From: Colius striatus
Lineage: Eukaryota > Chordata > Aves > Coliiformes > Coliidae
NCBI RefSeq assembly: GCF_028858725.1
Contig: NC_084790.1
Coordinates: 83,284,506 to 83,348,505 of the forward strand
DNA length: 64,000 nucleotides
Direction of reading: 5' to 3'
Shown: one piece after another, positions 32,832-45,888 of the stretch
Layout of the letters: each line of letters opens with the position of its first letter
Position numbering within the stretch: the stretch's first letter is position 1
Translations under genes and position numbers: made by a program
The notes under the pieces: generated by a model
Told to the model about the DNA's origin: nothing
Databases searched by the model: none
What the model saw: only the letters and a program-made list of their open reading frames with translations

Positions 32832-33399
32832 TTGTGTGCTGTGGGCTTCTTCCTAAGCAGCAAAAAGCATAAGGATGGCAATGCACCTGCTGGTTGCACA
32901 AGAGAATAGCAATATTGATTAAGAAAGATACGTAACCATCTGCCCTATGGATCCTCCCACAGGGGAGGCCACCAGTGAGTCAGTGCAGGGCGCCCAGCTT
33001 TATAGGCAAAACACCGCGAGTCAGTGGGAGGTGCATTTTCTTCAGGCAGAGACCCCTGGGCTATCTTCCTCCGTGCTGGATTTTGCCTGGGCTGGCCACG
33101 AATGGCAGAGGAATCCAAGGGAGCTCTCCAGAAAGCAATCCATTTCTCCACCGCTCTCTATTTCTTAACCCGTCAGTGCCCGCTGATGGCTGCTAAGAAA
33201 ATGCCGCCATCTTCTTAGAGATGCGGGCGAGGTGTAGGAGAGAGAGAAGAGTAGTAGAGAAGAGAGCGAGCGAGGAGTATCAAACCCCAGACTGCAATGC
33301 GTCCAAAAAGGAGGGAGGTGTTTGGGACATTTGATTGGTGAAGGGAAACGGAGAGTTAATCCAGAGAGAATCAAGGCAATTGTGGAATTGCCCCTCCTG
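32832..33399. other. 3' flank of gene copy 4, no gene seen
   Basis: Direct copy of 2110-2677, leading to the same target site CAAACC (33400-33405). Confidence 0.6.
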
Positions 33400-33405
33400 C
33401 AAACC

Positions 33406-33822
33406 TGATGAGACCAATCTGCCTGAAAGGGTAGAATGGCCCTCGAAAGGATTTGCCTGGTAAGGGTTAATCTTTTCTAAGGAAGCCTGCCTGAAAGGGT
33501 TGGCTCCTTAAACAAAGCCCCTAACTTAAGCAAAAACATCCTGTATACACAACAATGATAAGGACACCAGATGTCTTGTAGCCACGGAATATATATCACA
33601 AAAATGTAGTAAACAGTACCATAAATTTTGTAGATAACATTTGATTGATTTGTAGCATATAGAAAATATACGTACTCATATTGTTTGTTAACCTATGCTG
33701 ATGACCTTTGCGATATGTACTGACTATAAAAAGAGCATAAGAAGAAGCAATAAACTGTCACTTGCTCAAAGAGCAGTGGTCAGCCTGTCCTTCATCATCC
33801 TGGAAAGAGCTGGTCTCTGACA
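33406..33822 (+). repeat. Solo LTR of the betaretrovirus-like element
   Basis: One complete 417-bp LTR flanked on both sides by CAAACC (33400-33405, 33823-33828) with no internal sequence. It is at exactly the position of the proviruses in units 1 and 3, so it came from the same insertion by LTR-LTR recombination. All four diagnostic positions are of the 3'-LTR type (C, G, A, A). Confidence 0.95.
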
Positions 33823-33828
33823 CAAACC

Positions 33829-35212
33829 AGAAAGGAATGGAAAGGTTTTGGGGACCAGCCGCCTGTTGCTCACTGGGAGTAGCTTCTTAGGCACAAGAAA
33901 CAGAAGGGGTATATTCCAAGTTTCTAAATGAAGAAGCAAAGGCGTTAACTTGGGCAGACGGAGAGAAAAAGCTAATCCAGGAATTACAGTGCTGTCACTG
34001 CTCTGCGAGGAGCACCTTTTGCTTGCTAAGAGGGGCAGGGGGCTGCAGTGCAGGCCTGGTAAGGAGTTCTCGGACATTGAATCATGGCTCCGGTGTAAGC
34101 AGTGCCATAATTGGATAAAGCCTTTGAGCTGTTTGTCACAGTAGAGGAGGGAGCCGCCTCAGGAGCATTGACTCCAGAACGGGGGGACAAACGACAACCA
34201 ATAGCACACTGATGCAAACTTTTGGAAGTGCTTTCAAGGAGGTGGCCCAAACGTATAGAGGCAATAGCTGCCACTGCCCTCTTGATTAAAAAACCAGCAA
34301 AGAACATGCAGAAAGCTGACATTCGGAGGACTATTAGTAATAAACGCCTGTGCCACAAGTGAAAACGGCTTTGGCACAGAAGGCTGGCAGATGGCTAACC
34401 CATTTTAGAATCTGAAAATGTGAGGCAATGTTAAGAGAAAAAGGGGATTTTGTCTTGGCCTCCGGCTCATGCCTTAATCCAGCCACTTTCCTCTGGAAGG
34501 GAGACATGGAATGTGCCGACCTTGAACACAGTTGTTTAGGCAGAGTATCAGACTAAAGTGCGAGAGGATTTCAAAGACACTCCTTCACACGCAGGCCCCC
34601 ACCTATTTATTGATGGCTCAATAAATGCCACAGAGTCATTACGGTTGGAAAAGACCTTGCAGATCATGGAGTCAAAGCACTAACCTCACCCTGCCAGGCC
34701 CACCCTCTCTTCCAAATGAGATTGCGGTGGTCCACGTGAATGGGCATCCAAAAGGGAGATCTTTTATGGCCTAAGCGATGAAATGGCCAAAGAGGCAGCG
34801 TTAGGTCATGCAATTGTGAGTGTGTCCAATCTCACCCCGCAAGCACCTTCGCCAAAAGGGACTCCAATATTGACAGAAGACTCAACATGAAGGGAGTTGG
34901 GAACCTCTGAGACACAGGGAAACTGGCTTCTCCCAGATGGAAAAGAAACAATAAATAAACAAGCTATGAGGGAAATAGTGGCTATTTTCCATCCAAGAAG
35001 ACATCGGGGGGACGCAAGCAAGATGGGATTTAGTTTTGAGAAGGTAGGGATGTGTAGGAATAGACCCAGTGGCCAAAGAAATTTGCCAACGATGTGTGAC
35101 TGACCTATAAAAAGATGGAGAAAAAGGTCCTGAAGAAACAGCCGCCAGGAGGAAGAAAACCTAGTCTAAGGCCCTTTAAAGCACAGACCTTTTTTTAAGA
35201 ATTAGGTCCCGA
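33829..35212 (+). mobile_element. ERV1 pol remnant (unit 2)
   Basis: Direct copy of 9412-10797 (offset 24417), with the same RT connection, RNase H and integrase N-terminal pieces and the same nested CR1 fragment. Confidence 0.75.
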
Positions 35213-35214
35213 GC

Positions 35215-35778
35215 TTGTCTTCTTTTTGTCTTTTCTCAAGAATAAAGAGCTGGAGCATGGCCATGGAGGGCTATGGATTGTTCAGGAGAGACAGGCTGAC
35301 AAGGCGAGGGAGTGGAGTTGCTCTCTATGTGAGGGAGCAATTAACGTGCATTGAGCTCTGCCTGAGTGGGGAGGAGGGGCAGGTTGAGTGCTTGGGGGTG
35401 AAAATTAAGGGGCAGGGTAAGGTAGGTGATACTGCCGTAGGAGTTTGCTACAGGCCACCTGATCAGGAGGAGGAAGTGGATGAGGCCTTCTACAAACAGC
35501 TGGGAGCTGCCTCACAGTCACAATCCCTGGTCCTCATGGGAGACTTCGACCTCCCTGATATTTGCTGGCAAAGCCACTCAGCCAAGCGCACACGGTCCAG
35601 GAGGTTCCTAGAGCATGTTGATGACAACTTCCTGACACAGGTGATTGAGGAACCAACGAGGAGGGGTGTGCTGCTGGAGCTGGTGCTGACAAATAAGGAG
35701 GGTCGGGTTGGAGATGTGGAGGTTGGAGGCAACCTTGGCTGCGGGGATCACGAGATGGTAGATTTCAAGATTTCTTGA
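35215..35778 (+). mobile_element. CR1 endonuclease fragment (unit 2)
   Basis: Direct copy of 10798-11361; the 187-codon frame is retained. Confidence 0.85.
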
Positions 35779-37267
35779 GGAAAGAACCAAGTGATTCACC
35801 CTCAATCCATCACCCTATTAAAATGTAAAGCCTGACAACCGTGGCACCACGTATGCTGCTGTAAATTCCTCCAGCAATCTGTATCTCATTAAAAGAACGG
35901 AAGAACGTAACAAGACGGCCAATGGAAACTTGAAAGCAAAAATGGTGTGTTTTCTACGGAGGAAGAGATATTTCCAACTTACAGATAACGCTCACAGATA
36001 AGCATGCTAAAGAAGTTGAAGAAAAGTCCGCACCTACATTCGGGAACCAGAAACGTCCGTGGAAGTACAGTGAACTCATCCCTTCTCGCCAGTATGCGTC
36101 CCTCCTAGCAACATATATCAGATTATGTTTACTTTGAGTCTATGGATTTTTGTGTTCTGTTGTTCGGCGATGTAGCTGTTCTTGACCTTTTGTTGTAAAG
36201 TCATGGCCACGGGTAAAGATGTTTATGTTTTCTTCATGTGCCTTTAATTTTGAAATGTGTTGCCGAAGGCTGGCTGGTCCAAAAAGAAAAGGAGGGGAAA
36301 CTGTAGGCACAAATATGACTTGGACCAGCCAGCTTGAATAAAGATGGTAGGGACAAGTTAATGCAGCTGGCAAGCTGCTTCCAAGTATCAGAAACAGGTG
36401 CTGTGAGTTAATCAGGTGGGCCCTGGGTGATCCCACGGGTGAAAGCAGCATAGAAGGAAGTAGCTAGCAAAGGCAGTGTGGCTTTGAGTCAGCTCTGTTG
36501 GTTGTACTACGTTGCCCGTGTATGTCTCTGCACATGCATTACCTAGCCTCTCTAAACCTTTGAATGAGCATAGCTGTAGCCTGCACCACTACAACAGTTA
36601 CCGATACCTTTTTCTTTCTAGCAGACGACTGTGAGATGATTAAAAGCTACACAGGGAGACCCTGTGACAAGGTGGAAGGCAAAGCAGTAGTTGAATTCAA
36701 GGCGAAATCAAGGGGAAATGTGTCCAGGGTGGCAAAAGGCACTGAACAGCATCAGGCAAGGCTCAAAATTTCAAATAGCAGCAACAAGAGTTGTAAAGGA
36801 CTGTGGAACTTCAGCAGAACTAAGCCTCTCCAAACCTTTGAATGAATACAGCTTGCACCACTACAACACTCGAGTGCCTTTAATCATAAATACCTTTATT
36901 AGGGTTGGTGTAAGATTCTCTCGCCTCGCACTTCAAGGTAGAGCTGACAAACAATTCAGGGCACAGACTCAAGGAGTGGTGGCGCCTTGGAGGCAGGTAG
37001 CCTTTGGGATGGAGCTGTGCTTCGGTATTCAAATGACATCAAAACGAGCAAAGTTCGCGCAAAGGATAGCAATTCATCAAGATTTCACAGACCTTTGCTC
37101 AAGGGGCTAGATGTGCCGCTTACCACCTCTAGAGGACCAGCTCATGCCCATGGATCAACTCGGAGCCTGGCCGCCAAGTCTCCACGCCGCTCCACCCTCC
37201 ATGGGCGTTGCAGGGGATCGCTGTGCAGCAGATTCCTCACATACCTGCGACAGCTGCACCCCATGCT
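35779..37267 (+). other. Possible ERV1 3' end and LTR (unit 2)
   Basis: Direct copy of 11362-12850, with the purine run at 36281-36300 and the LTR-like start at 36302. I recognise no coding gene. Confidence 0.4.
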
Positions 37268-37827
37268 GAGAGCCTTTCGGTGTTGTACCTTTCCTTAGAT
37301 TGTGAACAATGCTGATTTTTAACAAAGGGTTTAATATCTAGGCCACTTAAAGAAATTAAGCCACAATACCCCGAGCCCCCGGCCCGCCCCGGTGCTGTGT
37401 GATGCTACCGGCTGGTGATGGCAAGAACCCGCTAGGCCCTGCCCCAGCCACACCAAAGGGCATAAATGGCACTGCGCACCCTCTCCACTTGGGGCTTTCC
37501 TGCCACGGCACCACGGCCGTCCCAGGCGCCGAGTCCCGCCTCTGACTGCTGCATCCAACCGCTCCCCCAGTGAAAACGGACGGCAGCCTTGGCTGTGCCG
37601 TCATCTCCACTGCCCCAGCGCTGCTGTCAGCAACCGGCACTGCAGCCTGCACCCCAGTATCGCTGCTTGCACCCTGGCTCTGCCACCCGCTGCCCATCCC
37701 CCAGTACTGCTCGCACCCCCAGACATCGCTGCTTGGCTCAGGGCAGTCCCCGTACAGCAGCAGCAGCAGCAGCCATGCCAGCGACTCTTGTGGGGCCCAC
37801 CACAGCACCCACAGCACACGACATGAG
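37268..37827. repeat. GC-rich block e (unit 2, left)
   Basis: Direct copy of 12851-13410, with (CAG)6 at 37755-37772. It lies 3' of gene copy 5. Confidence 0.7.
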
Positions 37828-37912
37828 ATTGAACCACAGCTTTATTGCGTGGCGCCAGGCGGCGGCTGCTGCAGGTGCAGCCGGGACAGGGCTCACGGCT
37901 CGGCACAGCCGC

Positions 37913-39103
37913 TCAGTAGCAGAAGAGGGGCTGCCCATCTTCCTGTGCCAGCTGCAGCAGGCACTCGAGCAGCACCATGGCGTTGGGCCGCAGATCCGGC
38001 GGCACCTCCTGGCTGACCACGTGGCGCAGGAAGGCCACGTTTGGCTCGGCCGGGAACCAGTACGACCGCTCCAGGCGGCCGTAGGTGTTGATGAAGGCCT
38101 CGATTGCGGGCAAGTGCACCTCGGGGACGTAGCCCAGTGCCCACAGTCGCCTCATCACAAACTCATAGTTCCAGATTGCGGCCACGCTCAGATCACGGCT
38201 AGCTCCCCGCTCCGTCTCCTCGACCATCTGTGGCAGAGAGGGTACGGTCAGTACCGGCACCCGCGGGTGACCGAGCACAAGGGGGACCAGGGCACACCGG
38301 GCCGTGGCTGCGGGCACTGTGCCCGGCTCCCCGGCTCGCAGCACCAGCCTACCTCCATGATTCCCTCGGGGATGGTGGCGGCACTGAAGCCGCGGTAGCG
38401 ATCGGCGTTGGGGAAGACTCTGTGGACGATTCGGCGGTCAAGCTGGAAGGCGATCTCGCCCAGCAGCCGCTGCCATCTCGGCTGCCAGCTCTCTGCGGGA
38501 ACCAGCAGCGTCAGGCACTCATCCCCAAACCAGGGTTTTCCCTCCGTTCCTCCCCCGACACCTGCCAGGGGCTTCCAGAGGCCGCCGTGCCAGCCTTGCC
38601 TGTGCACAGGCTACCAAAGGTTGCTCCCCAGCTCTCCCGCGTGCCCCTGGCACAGGGCACCCCGCTGTTATCTCCCATGATTCCACCACCCCCCCACACT
38701 CACCTCGCCAGCTGAAGCTCGGCTCCCAAGAGGCGGTTCCGGAGGTCCAGCTCTGGTCTGTCACTGTCAGCCCCGAGTCCGAAGGGCGGGCAACAGGACG
38801 AGGTGTGGATGTTGGCAGCTGCGGCACCCACAGGCCCGAGGCCGCTACAGAGCTGCCTGCGCTCTCACCTGAGCTGGGGAAGGATCGCGGGGCTCCGTGG
38901 GGCACAGACACATAAGGGGGTGCTGAGCTGGGACCTGCGCCGCGGTAGCCGTGCTGGAACGGCTGTTGGTCCTGCCGCTCCAATTCCCATCTCAGCTCTT
39001 GGTTCCTATTAAACAGCAGATTTGTCATATCTCTCAGCTGGTCAAAGACCGTGAAGAGTCCGGGCCTGACGCCAGGCAAGTGCCCGCTGGGTCCCGGCTC
39101 CAT
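37913..39103 (-). CDS. Speriolin/SPATC1L-like protein, copy 5 (mosaic, single module)
   Basis: Exons on the minus strand are 39103-38704, 38492-38353 and 38227-37913; 284 aa; poly(A) signal at 37846-37841. The single N-terminal module (GHLPGVRPGLFTVFDQLRDM, FNRNQELRWELERQ) resembles modules 2 and 3 of the plus-strand genes rather than the module of copies 2 and 3. Exon 3 starts with the plus-type MVEETERGASRDLSVAAIWNYEF but ends with the minus-type QEDGQPLFCY. Exon 2 has private changes (HRVFP, GIME). The patchwork fits gene conversion between arms. The reading frame and splice sites are intact. Confidence 0.8.
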
Positions 39104-39191
39104 GGCCGCTCCTGGTGCTGGCTCCTGTGCCTCTGGCAAGGCCAGTGCCTTGGGCGCAGGATATCAGCAGCAGATGGGGTGTGGTCCGAGG

Positions 39192-39232
39192 TGATGTCAC
39201 AAAGGGACTGGGTTCTCCATGGTTCTGGGACC
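39192..39232 (-). promoter_or_regulatory. Conserved uORF and CRE-like site, gene copy 5
   Basis: TGACATCA on the minus strand (39199-39192) with the short upstream frame; one codon differs from the other copies (Asn for Asp) but the length is kept. Confidence 0.3.
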
Positions 39233-39387
39233 CGGCACACGCGCCGGCAGTGCCACGGGGCCCGTCTCAGGGGCACCACAGGCAAGGGGAGGCCAGAGGA
39301 TGGGAAGGCTGCACCGCCTCTTGTGCTGCGTCTTGGCCGTCCCAGCAGCTCCGGGCCCCGTGTCCCAGCGGCGGCTGCTCTCACAGA

Positions 39388-40390
39388 GTCATGGAATCAT
39401 TTTGGTCGGAAGAGCCCCTCGAGCTCATCGAGTCCAAGCCCTCACCTTACACTGACAAGCCTGCCACTGAGCCATTTCCCTCAGCACCTCAGCTCTACTG
39501 CTTTGGCATCCCTCCAGGGATGGGGACTCCCCCACCTGCCTGGGCAGCCCACGCCAGTCCAACAAGCCTCTCAGGGGCAAAGTTCTTCCTCATTTCCCAG
39601 CTAAGCCTCCCCTGAAGCAACCCAAGGCTCTTCTTCTCCAGGCTGAACATCCCCAGGTCTCTCACTTGTTTTGACTGTCACTTGTTTGCACTGTGGCCAC
39701 AGTTGAGTTCGTGGGCGAGGTAAGAGAAACATTTTTTCCATGTCTATTACAAACCAGCACATGAATTTTTCTTCTGCGTGTGCCAGACGGTCCCAGTGAA
39801 GTTTTCAGAGAAATCACAAAATCGTTACGGTTGGACAGGACCTTGAAGATCGTCGAGTCCAAGCACTAAGCTGACCCTGCCAAGCCCATCCCTAAACTAA
39901 ACCATATCCCTCCGTCCTTCATCAACCCCCACCTCCCTACAACTCCCCTTTAGCTACTTGTAGAGTGTGGTCGTGTCTCCTCTAGGCTAAACGCCCCCAG
40001 CTCCCTCAGCTGCTCTTCACACAACCTGTTCTCCAGACCCTTCCCCAGCGCTGCTGCCCGGCTCTGGACACGCTCCGGCCCCTGCGTTCCTTCTTGCACT
40101 GAGGGGCCCAGAACTGGACACAGCACTCGAGGTTGAGCCTCACCAGTGCCCAGTGCAGGGGAACAATCACCTCCCTGGCCCTGCTGGCCACACAGGATGC
40201 CCTTGTCCTTCTTGGCCAGCTGGGCACGCTGCTGGCTGACGTTCATCTGGCTGCTGGTTAACACTCCCAGGTCCCTTTCCACGGGAAAGCTTTCCAACCC
40301 CTGCGCCCCAAGCCTTGCTTTTGTGCCTTGCCACAGTGTTTTCCTACGGACCTGGGAGATACAGGCGAGACAACTGCGCTGAGCAGTACC
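39388..40390 (-). mobile_element. CR1 fragments (minus strand, unit 2)
   Basis: Counterpart of 17404-18710, with further deletions near 39620 and 39925. ORF2 C-terminal and 3'-end sequence is recognisable on the minus strand. Confidence 0.8.
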
Positions 40391-40439
40391 GGGCTTTAAG
40401 CAGCCCCTAAAGTTTTAAGGTCTTGCACTTCAGCAAGGT

Positions 40440-42699
40440 ATGGAGTGAACAGCACAGCTATTTCAACCTCCACTTTGAGAGCACGGCTGTTTGAAGCACA
40501 GATGCAGAAATTCCGTGTGGAGAACGTGCCTACCTTCAAGATCAGAAAAATTCCCTGGCAGACCCCCAGTCATTAGAGAGGGCCAAGAGCCATCAGCTGT
40601 ACACCAAGTACGCATTTGTTGTGCTTATCCCCTCCAGCTGTTGAAAGACAAATGGCCAAAGTCTATTCCAGCAGAAAGGATTTAAAGGGACAACCACTAT
40701 CGGATGCAGGCTGGGAATGCATGCTGATGGACAGAGTTTTGTAGAGAACAGAGTAAAGAAGACAGGCACAGGCGCTCCCCTCAAATACCTCTACACAAAG
40801 ACTGAGTTCCTAGCCTTCAAAGCAAACGGCTGACAAAACAGCAGAAGCAGCGGCCAAATCTGAAAGTCTGGCCTTGATCCCTGGAAAGACACCGAGGATA
40901 CTGGGCCCGATCCTGCCTTATGAAGAAGGTGGTAGAAAATGTATCGGTGATTTGGCAGCAAAGGAACAAAAAGATGGCTGGACAAGAACCCATCAGAGGC
41001 CTCAAAAGAAATCAGAATGAATAGGTCTAATAAGAGATGACCCTGCCAAGGGGTCCAGCCAGGAGTTGAAAAGTGACCTAACACAGGTGAGAGCATCATT
41101 GCAGGGATGATCTCAGGGGAATACTGGCAAATAGACTTCACCGAGCTGCTGAGAAAGGGAGCCTCTCAGTATCTCCTCGACCTGGTAGACACATGTAATG
41201 GATGGCCCTGTGGCACCGATGTGGCACGGGAAGCAGTCAAACAAGTCCTAAATCACAGCGTACTCTGCTTTGCTGTACCAGCAGGAATGTTTTCAGACAG
41301 AGGCCCTTGTTTTGTTGCAGAAGACGTTAAGAAGGTGGGAGCGCATCTGGGAGCCAAGTGGGATTTACATACGCCCAACAGACCTCAAGCTAGTGGAAAA
41401 GTAGAAGGCGTGAACCAGAGCCTTAAGTTACAGTGGAATCAAATACACCAAGAAACCTCCTTCTCTCGGTTATAAGCTTTACCAAAAGCTTAGCTAAGAA
41501 TACGAGTACAACCAGGAAGAAATTGTGTAAGCTCGTTTCAATCTGCTGGCTTTGGGCAAGACCTTCCAGGAGCTCCACAACCACGTGACCCCACCTCAAC
41601 CAAGTGGACTAGGCGTTCCGGCACATCCATTTCAACCAGGAGAGTGGGTTTACGTCAAGACATGGAAGGACAAAGCCCTGAGAGCTAAGTGGCAGGGACC
41701 TTTCCGGGTCTTGTTGACTACTTCCACTGCCCTGAGAGTGGCTGAAAAAGGATCTTGGCAACATTATTCTAGAGTTCAGAGAGCTACAGCCCCGTGCACA
41801 GTCGAACAAAAATCACCACTTACCCGAAAACTTACTAAACACCCTTGAACAATTACAAGAGAGCTGGAATTCGTAAGATCCCAAAGGATTATGTGGCTGA
41901 AAAGGTGCATTTTCCTCCTTGGACTGCTTGCCGGCCTAATGAGCGGAACTGGGAGAACACTCGGCAAGTTACTGGCTTTGCTCCCCCATTACCTCAGGAG
42001 GAACAGGGTTTCCCTGGAAAGCTGTGCCTATGGAGTGGGCAGAGCGATGCCAAAACCTGCTTGCTCTGGGAGATGGGAATCAAGCCAGCGGTCGCTTGCG
42101 GGACCGTGGCACGAGAACAGTGAGCACGCGCATGAGCTTCGCAGAGTTTACCAAAGACTCCAAGCAAAATGCAGCCAAGCTATGAAAAGCAGGAAATATT
42201 GGTCCAACCGAAGCTCCACAAGGTCTGTTGTGCTCCAACCAACAAAAAGGGAATTGGCCCAACCCTCGCTGTGCTGCGAGGAGTACTTGTCAGTACTCTC
42301 TGACCCCTGAGAGCAATCTCCCCGTCCTAACACGACGACGGAAGGCTACTCTGTGCAGTATTTTCCCCAATGGGTGGCCTCTCTTCTCTTACGAGGCAAA
42401 ATGGACTTGTAGCGTTAGAACCTACCTTCTGGATATGTGGCACAAGAGCTCCGGAATGGATTCAGCTGTAGGGGAATTCCGGTGCCGCCACTCAGAGTCC
42501 TTGAGGGACTACGTGGAGGAGAACCCCGCAGTGAGAGATGTCTTCAGCTTCCAAAAGAGCTTCCCTTAGTTTCAGGAGGAGAGAGGTTTTGGCTTCTTTT
42601 CTGCCCTTGGTGTGCCGCAGGGTCACATGGAACTAAAAGAAAGAAACCAAGCCATTTGTTAGAGTTGGGAGCCACCCATACCATTACAGCGTTGAACAG
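40440..42699 (+). mobile_element. ERV1 integrase and env fragment (left arm, unit 2)
   Basis: Counterpart of 18770-20924 that keeps the 94 bp missing there (about 40975-41080). Integrase core at 41107-41475, integrase C-terminal domain at 41552-41848, env-like start at 41891. Confidence 0.75.
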
Positions 42700-44777
42700 T
42701 GTGTTTTACTCTGTGAAGCATTCGATTGACAGTCCCAATCTTAGAAATTCTTTTGTGATGTTTTTCAGTCCTCGCCCGTCTTCCAGTTCCGGGGGATACT
42801 GCTTTATCGTAACAGGTTGTGCTCCTCCTTTGAGTTTAACAACAACCAATTCTGCATTTTTAGCCTTTCCTGGTACTCCTTAGGCCTGTACTGCTGGATA
42901 TACCTGGTCTCTTAATTGGTGTCTAATTTCTTCTTTCCTAATTTGCAGTTCTACTGAAAAGGTCAATGTGGTTTTCTTCCGGTACTTAAAAATCAATTTC
43001 TCCACCTTTCAATTTCATTTCAGCGTTCGATTGTTTGAGTTCATCCCATTCTAAAAGTGCTCGAGGAGCTTCGGGCAGGTAGAGAAATTTATCAATCCCT
43101 ACGCTCTTCCCACTTTTGCATCTTAGTGGTTTCAAAAAGAAAGTTTTCTCGACCTGTCCGGTTGCTCCCACAATATCGACGTTTTGTGTACTTACGGGCA
43201 ATAAAGTCCGATTTAGTGCTGAAAATCTGACACCTGTACCTACTAGAAGTTCTATGGGTTCCTCTTCTTTCTTGAGCTGAACTTTTGCCAAGGCTTCTGC
43301 CAGGGAAGGTTCCCCTGCTCCCCATCAATAACCCCGTGAAGCAGCAATGTAGCATGTAGCAGCAAGTGGCAAGCATGCCTACTTCCCAGTAGTCAAATAA
43401 GCTTCAGATGAATTAGTGAAAGCGTTACCGGTACAGAGGAAAACATATTTACCAGGAACATCCACTCCTCACACATTCATGAGCTGACTGAATGCACAGG
43501 ACATAATACACAACAAAATACCGACTACAACTAAGCTGCTGATGTATACATTACTTAGTACAAACAGACTAAATCCCTCCTGTCGATATAAGTGCTGCTG
43601 TGCTACAAGGGATCTTCTGTGTCATCAAGGGCAATCCCCTGCTGACAGAGACAACACATCACTCGATTCCTTTCAAAAGCCAACCAAGCTCCATCATAGA
43701 AAGGGGGGTTTTGATTGCTCAAATTTTCAGGAACCTTCCTCTCGCGTCACCTTTATGTTTGTGGACTGCTTATCTCCATTTATTTCTGTTCCAACACCGG
43801 CCTATAGCTTTGTCTCAGCACTGTCTCTTGCCCGAATCACCTTACCACCAGCTCAACCTACTCCTACACAGCCAGTCACGCCACACAAACTTCAGTCCCT
43901 TCGCAGAAAACAGGTTCTTCGGGACTCCCATCATCCATCCTCCGTGGCCCTTCTCCGCAACTTTTGTCACCAACTTCATTTTTCACTTGAACAAGGGGTG
44001 ACTCAGGACTGAAAACAGTATTGCACAGTAGGTTTCATCGCTGCCTTTTAAAATAGCACTGCTGTCCTCTGCTTGAAATAGAGCTCCTGAATCATGTACC
44101 ATTTGCTCTTCCTGCAGGTGCAGCAATGTGTCCTCCATAAGCCACTGTAGCCAACCATTAGTTCTCTGAGGAATTGAATAAGACAGCGTCGGTGTGGAAG
44201 ACTTGGAAGAGAAATGAACAAGCGAATTTTTTAAACGCTCATCACGTCACACAAGGAACATCAGAATTCCTGCAACATTGACTTTGCATGTGATATCTCA
44301 AGATTGGGACTAAGCATATGCTGCCTAAGAAGGATGGAAGTCACAGCCTCCAAGAAAAGAAAATCAGCTAACTTTATATTAAAACCAAACAAAAGCTACA
44401 CCAGGAGTCTGAAGGCGCTAAACCCATAGTATGTTTACACACTTTAAATGCCTTCCGTGCAAGTTGCCTTTTTCCGGACACAGCACTAGAATACCATGCA
44501 AGATTTAGACCTCACTTACAACACCCTAACAGGATTAATGAAAAAAACCCCAACACTACAACCCTGTTTTAATGCACAAACTCCTTATTGTCATTTTTAG
44601 TTGACAAATATACATTTCATAGCAAAACAACATCAGAGGAACAGCTGGATGGCACTTTTAAGCTCAAATGAACCAGCATCAAGCACTGGCAAGTCATCTC
44701 TCTGATTGCTTTTGAATGGCAGCACATGCACATTTGCTCTGTGCCGTAAACTTGCACAATTATTTCTCTGTCGTCAC
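42700..44777. other. Inverted-repeat spacer, left part (unit 2)
   Basis: Direct copy of 20925-23002. Nothing is recognised except the ERV1 protease fragment listed separately. Confidence 0.5.
42986..43291 (-). mobile_element. ERV1 protease fragment (unit 2)
   Basis: Copy of 21211-21516 with the same active-site change and the same direction, opposite to the nearby integrase/env piece. Confidence 0.7.
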
Positions 44778-45195
44778 TCAATTCGGACAGTGAGCCCTTG
44801 CGCATCTATCCCTCTTGAGCTGAGGAGTCCAGAACTGGGCACAGGACTCCAGATGAGGCCTCACCAGGGCAGAGGAGAGGGGGAGGAGAACCTCCCTTGA
44901 GGTTGTCTTGTTGGCTACACTCTTCTTGATGCATCCCAGGATGCCATTGGCCTTCTTGGCCACGAGGGCACCTTGCTGGCTCATGGTTAGTTTATTGTCC
45001 ACCAGCACTCCCAGGTCTCTCTCTGCAGAGCTGCTCTCCAGCAGCTCAACCCCCAGTCTCTCCAGCTGCATGGGGTTGTTCCTTCCCAGGTGCAGGACTC
45101 TGCACTTGGCGGCTGAATGGCAGCACAGCCTCTGGGGAATCAGCCAGTCCTCGCAGTTTGGTGCCATCAGGGAACCTGCTGAGGGTACACTCTGT
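44778..45195 (-). mobile_element. CR1 ORF2 C-terminal fragment (unit 2)
   Basis: Copy of 23003-23420, same frame on the minus strand. Confidence 0.88.
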
Positions 45196-45454
45196 CCCCA
45201 AGTCCACGTGGTTCTATAAAAGCTCTACAAAACTATTAAGTAATGAGCTCAGACTAAGAAATATTATTGCTCTGCACTTAGGCAATTTCTGTTGCTGAAA
45301 GCTCTTCAAGTTCAGCCTTTCGTGACGCCGAAACCGCTGCCACAGCACAGGTGACAGGAGAGCAAAGCAGTACAACTTGTGGAAAACTCCAATTTTAACT
45401 ACCTTTAAGTGGAACAATCCTCTGGGAAAAGGAAAGGAGGTCCCTACAGACTGT

Positions 45455-45888
45455 TGACGACAACTTCCTGTCGCAGACGATCGAGGAACCAACAAGGAGG
45501 GTGTGCTGCTGGACCTGGTACTGACAAATAGAGAGGGCCTGATGGTAGAAGGGCCAGCGAGAGCTGGTCAATCTTCAAGCACCACTTCCTCCAAGCCCAG
45601 GATCAGTGTGTCCCAATGCACAAGAAAGGAGGAAAAGGAGGTAGGAGGCCTCCATGGATGAGCAAGGATCTGCTGGGACAACTCAGATTTCACTGTTCAG
45701 GTGAGGGAGCCCTGGCACAGGCAGCCCGGAGGGGTTGTGGAGTCTCCTTCCTTGGAGGTCTTCAAGACCCGCCTGGACATGTTCCTATGTGACCTGATCT
45801 AGGTGAACCTGCTTCTGCAGGGAGGGTTGGACTAGATGGTCTCTAAAGATCCCTTCCAGCCCCTACCATTCTATGATTCTATGATTCT
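45455..45888 (+). mobile_element. CR1 fragment with 3' end (unit 2)
   Basis: Copy of 23680-24113, ending in the same ATTCTATG repeats. Confidence 0.88.

Larger units (their letters stand above)
26979..33209. repeat. Inverted repeat, right arm (unit 1 into unit 2)
   Basis: Reverse-complement partner of 15541-20924. It contains the ERV1 env/integrase segment on the minus strand, CR1 fragments on the plus strand, gene copy 4 and its 3' flank. The arm therefore crosses the unit boundary at 30725. Confidence 0.85.
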
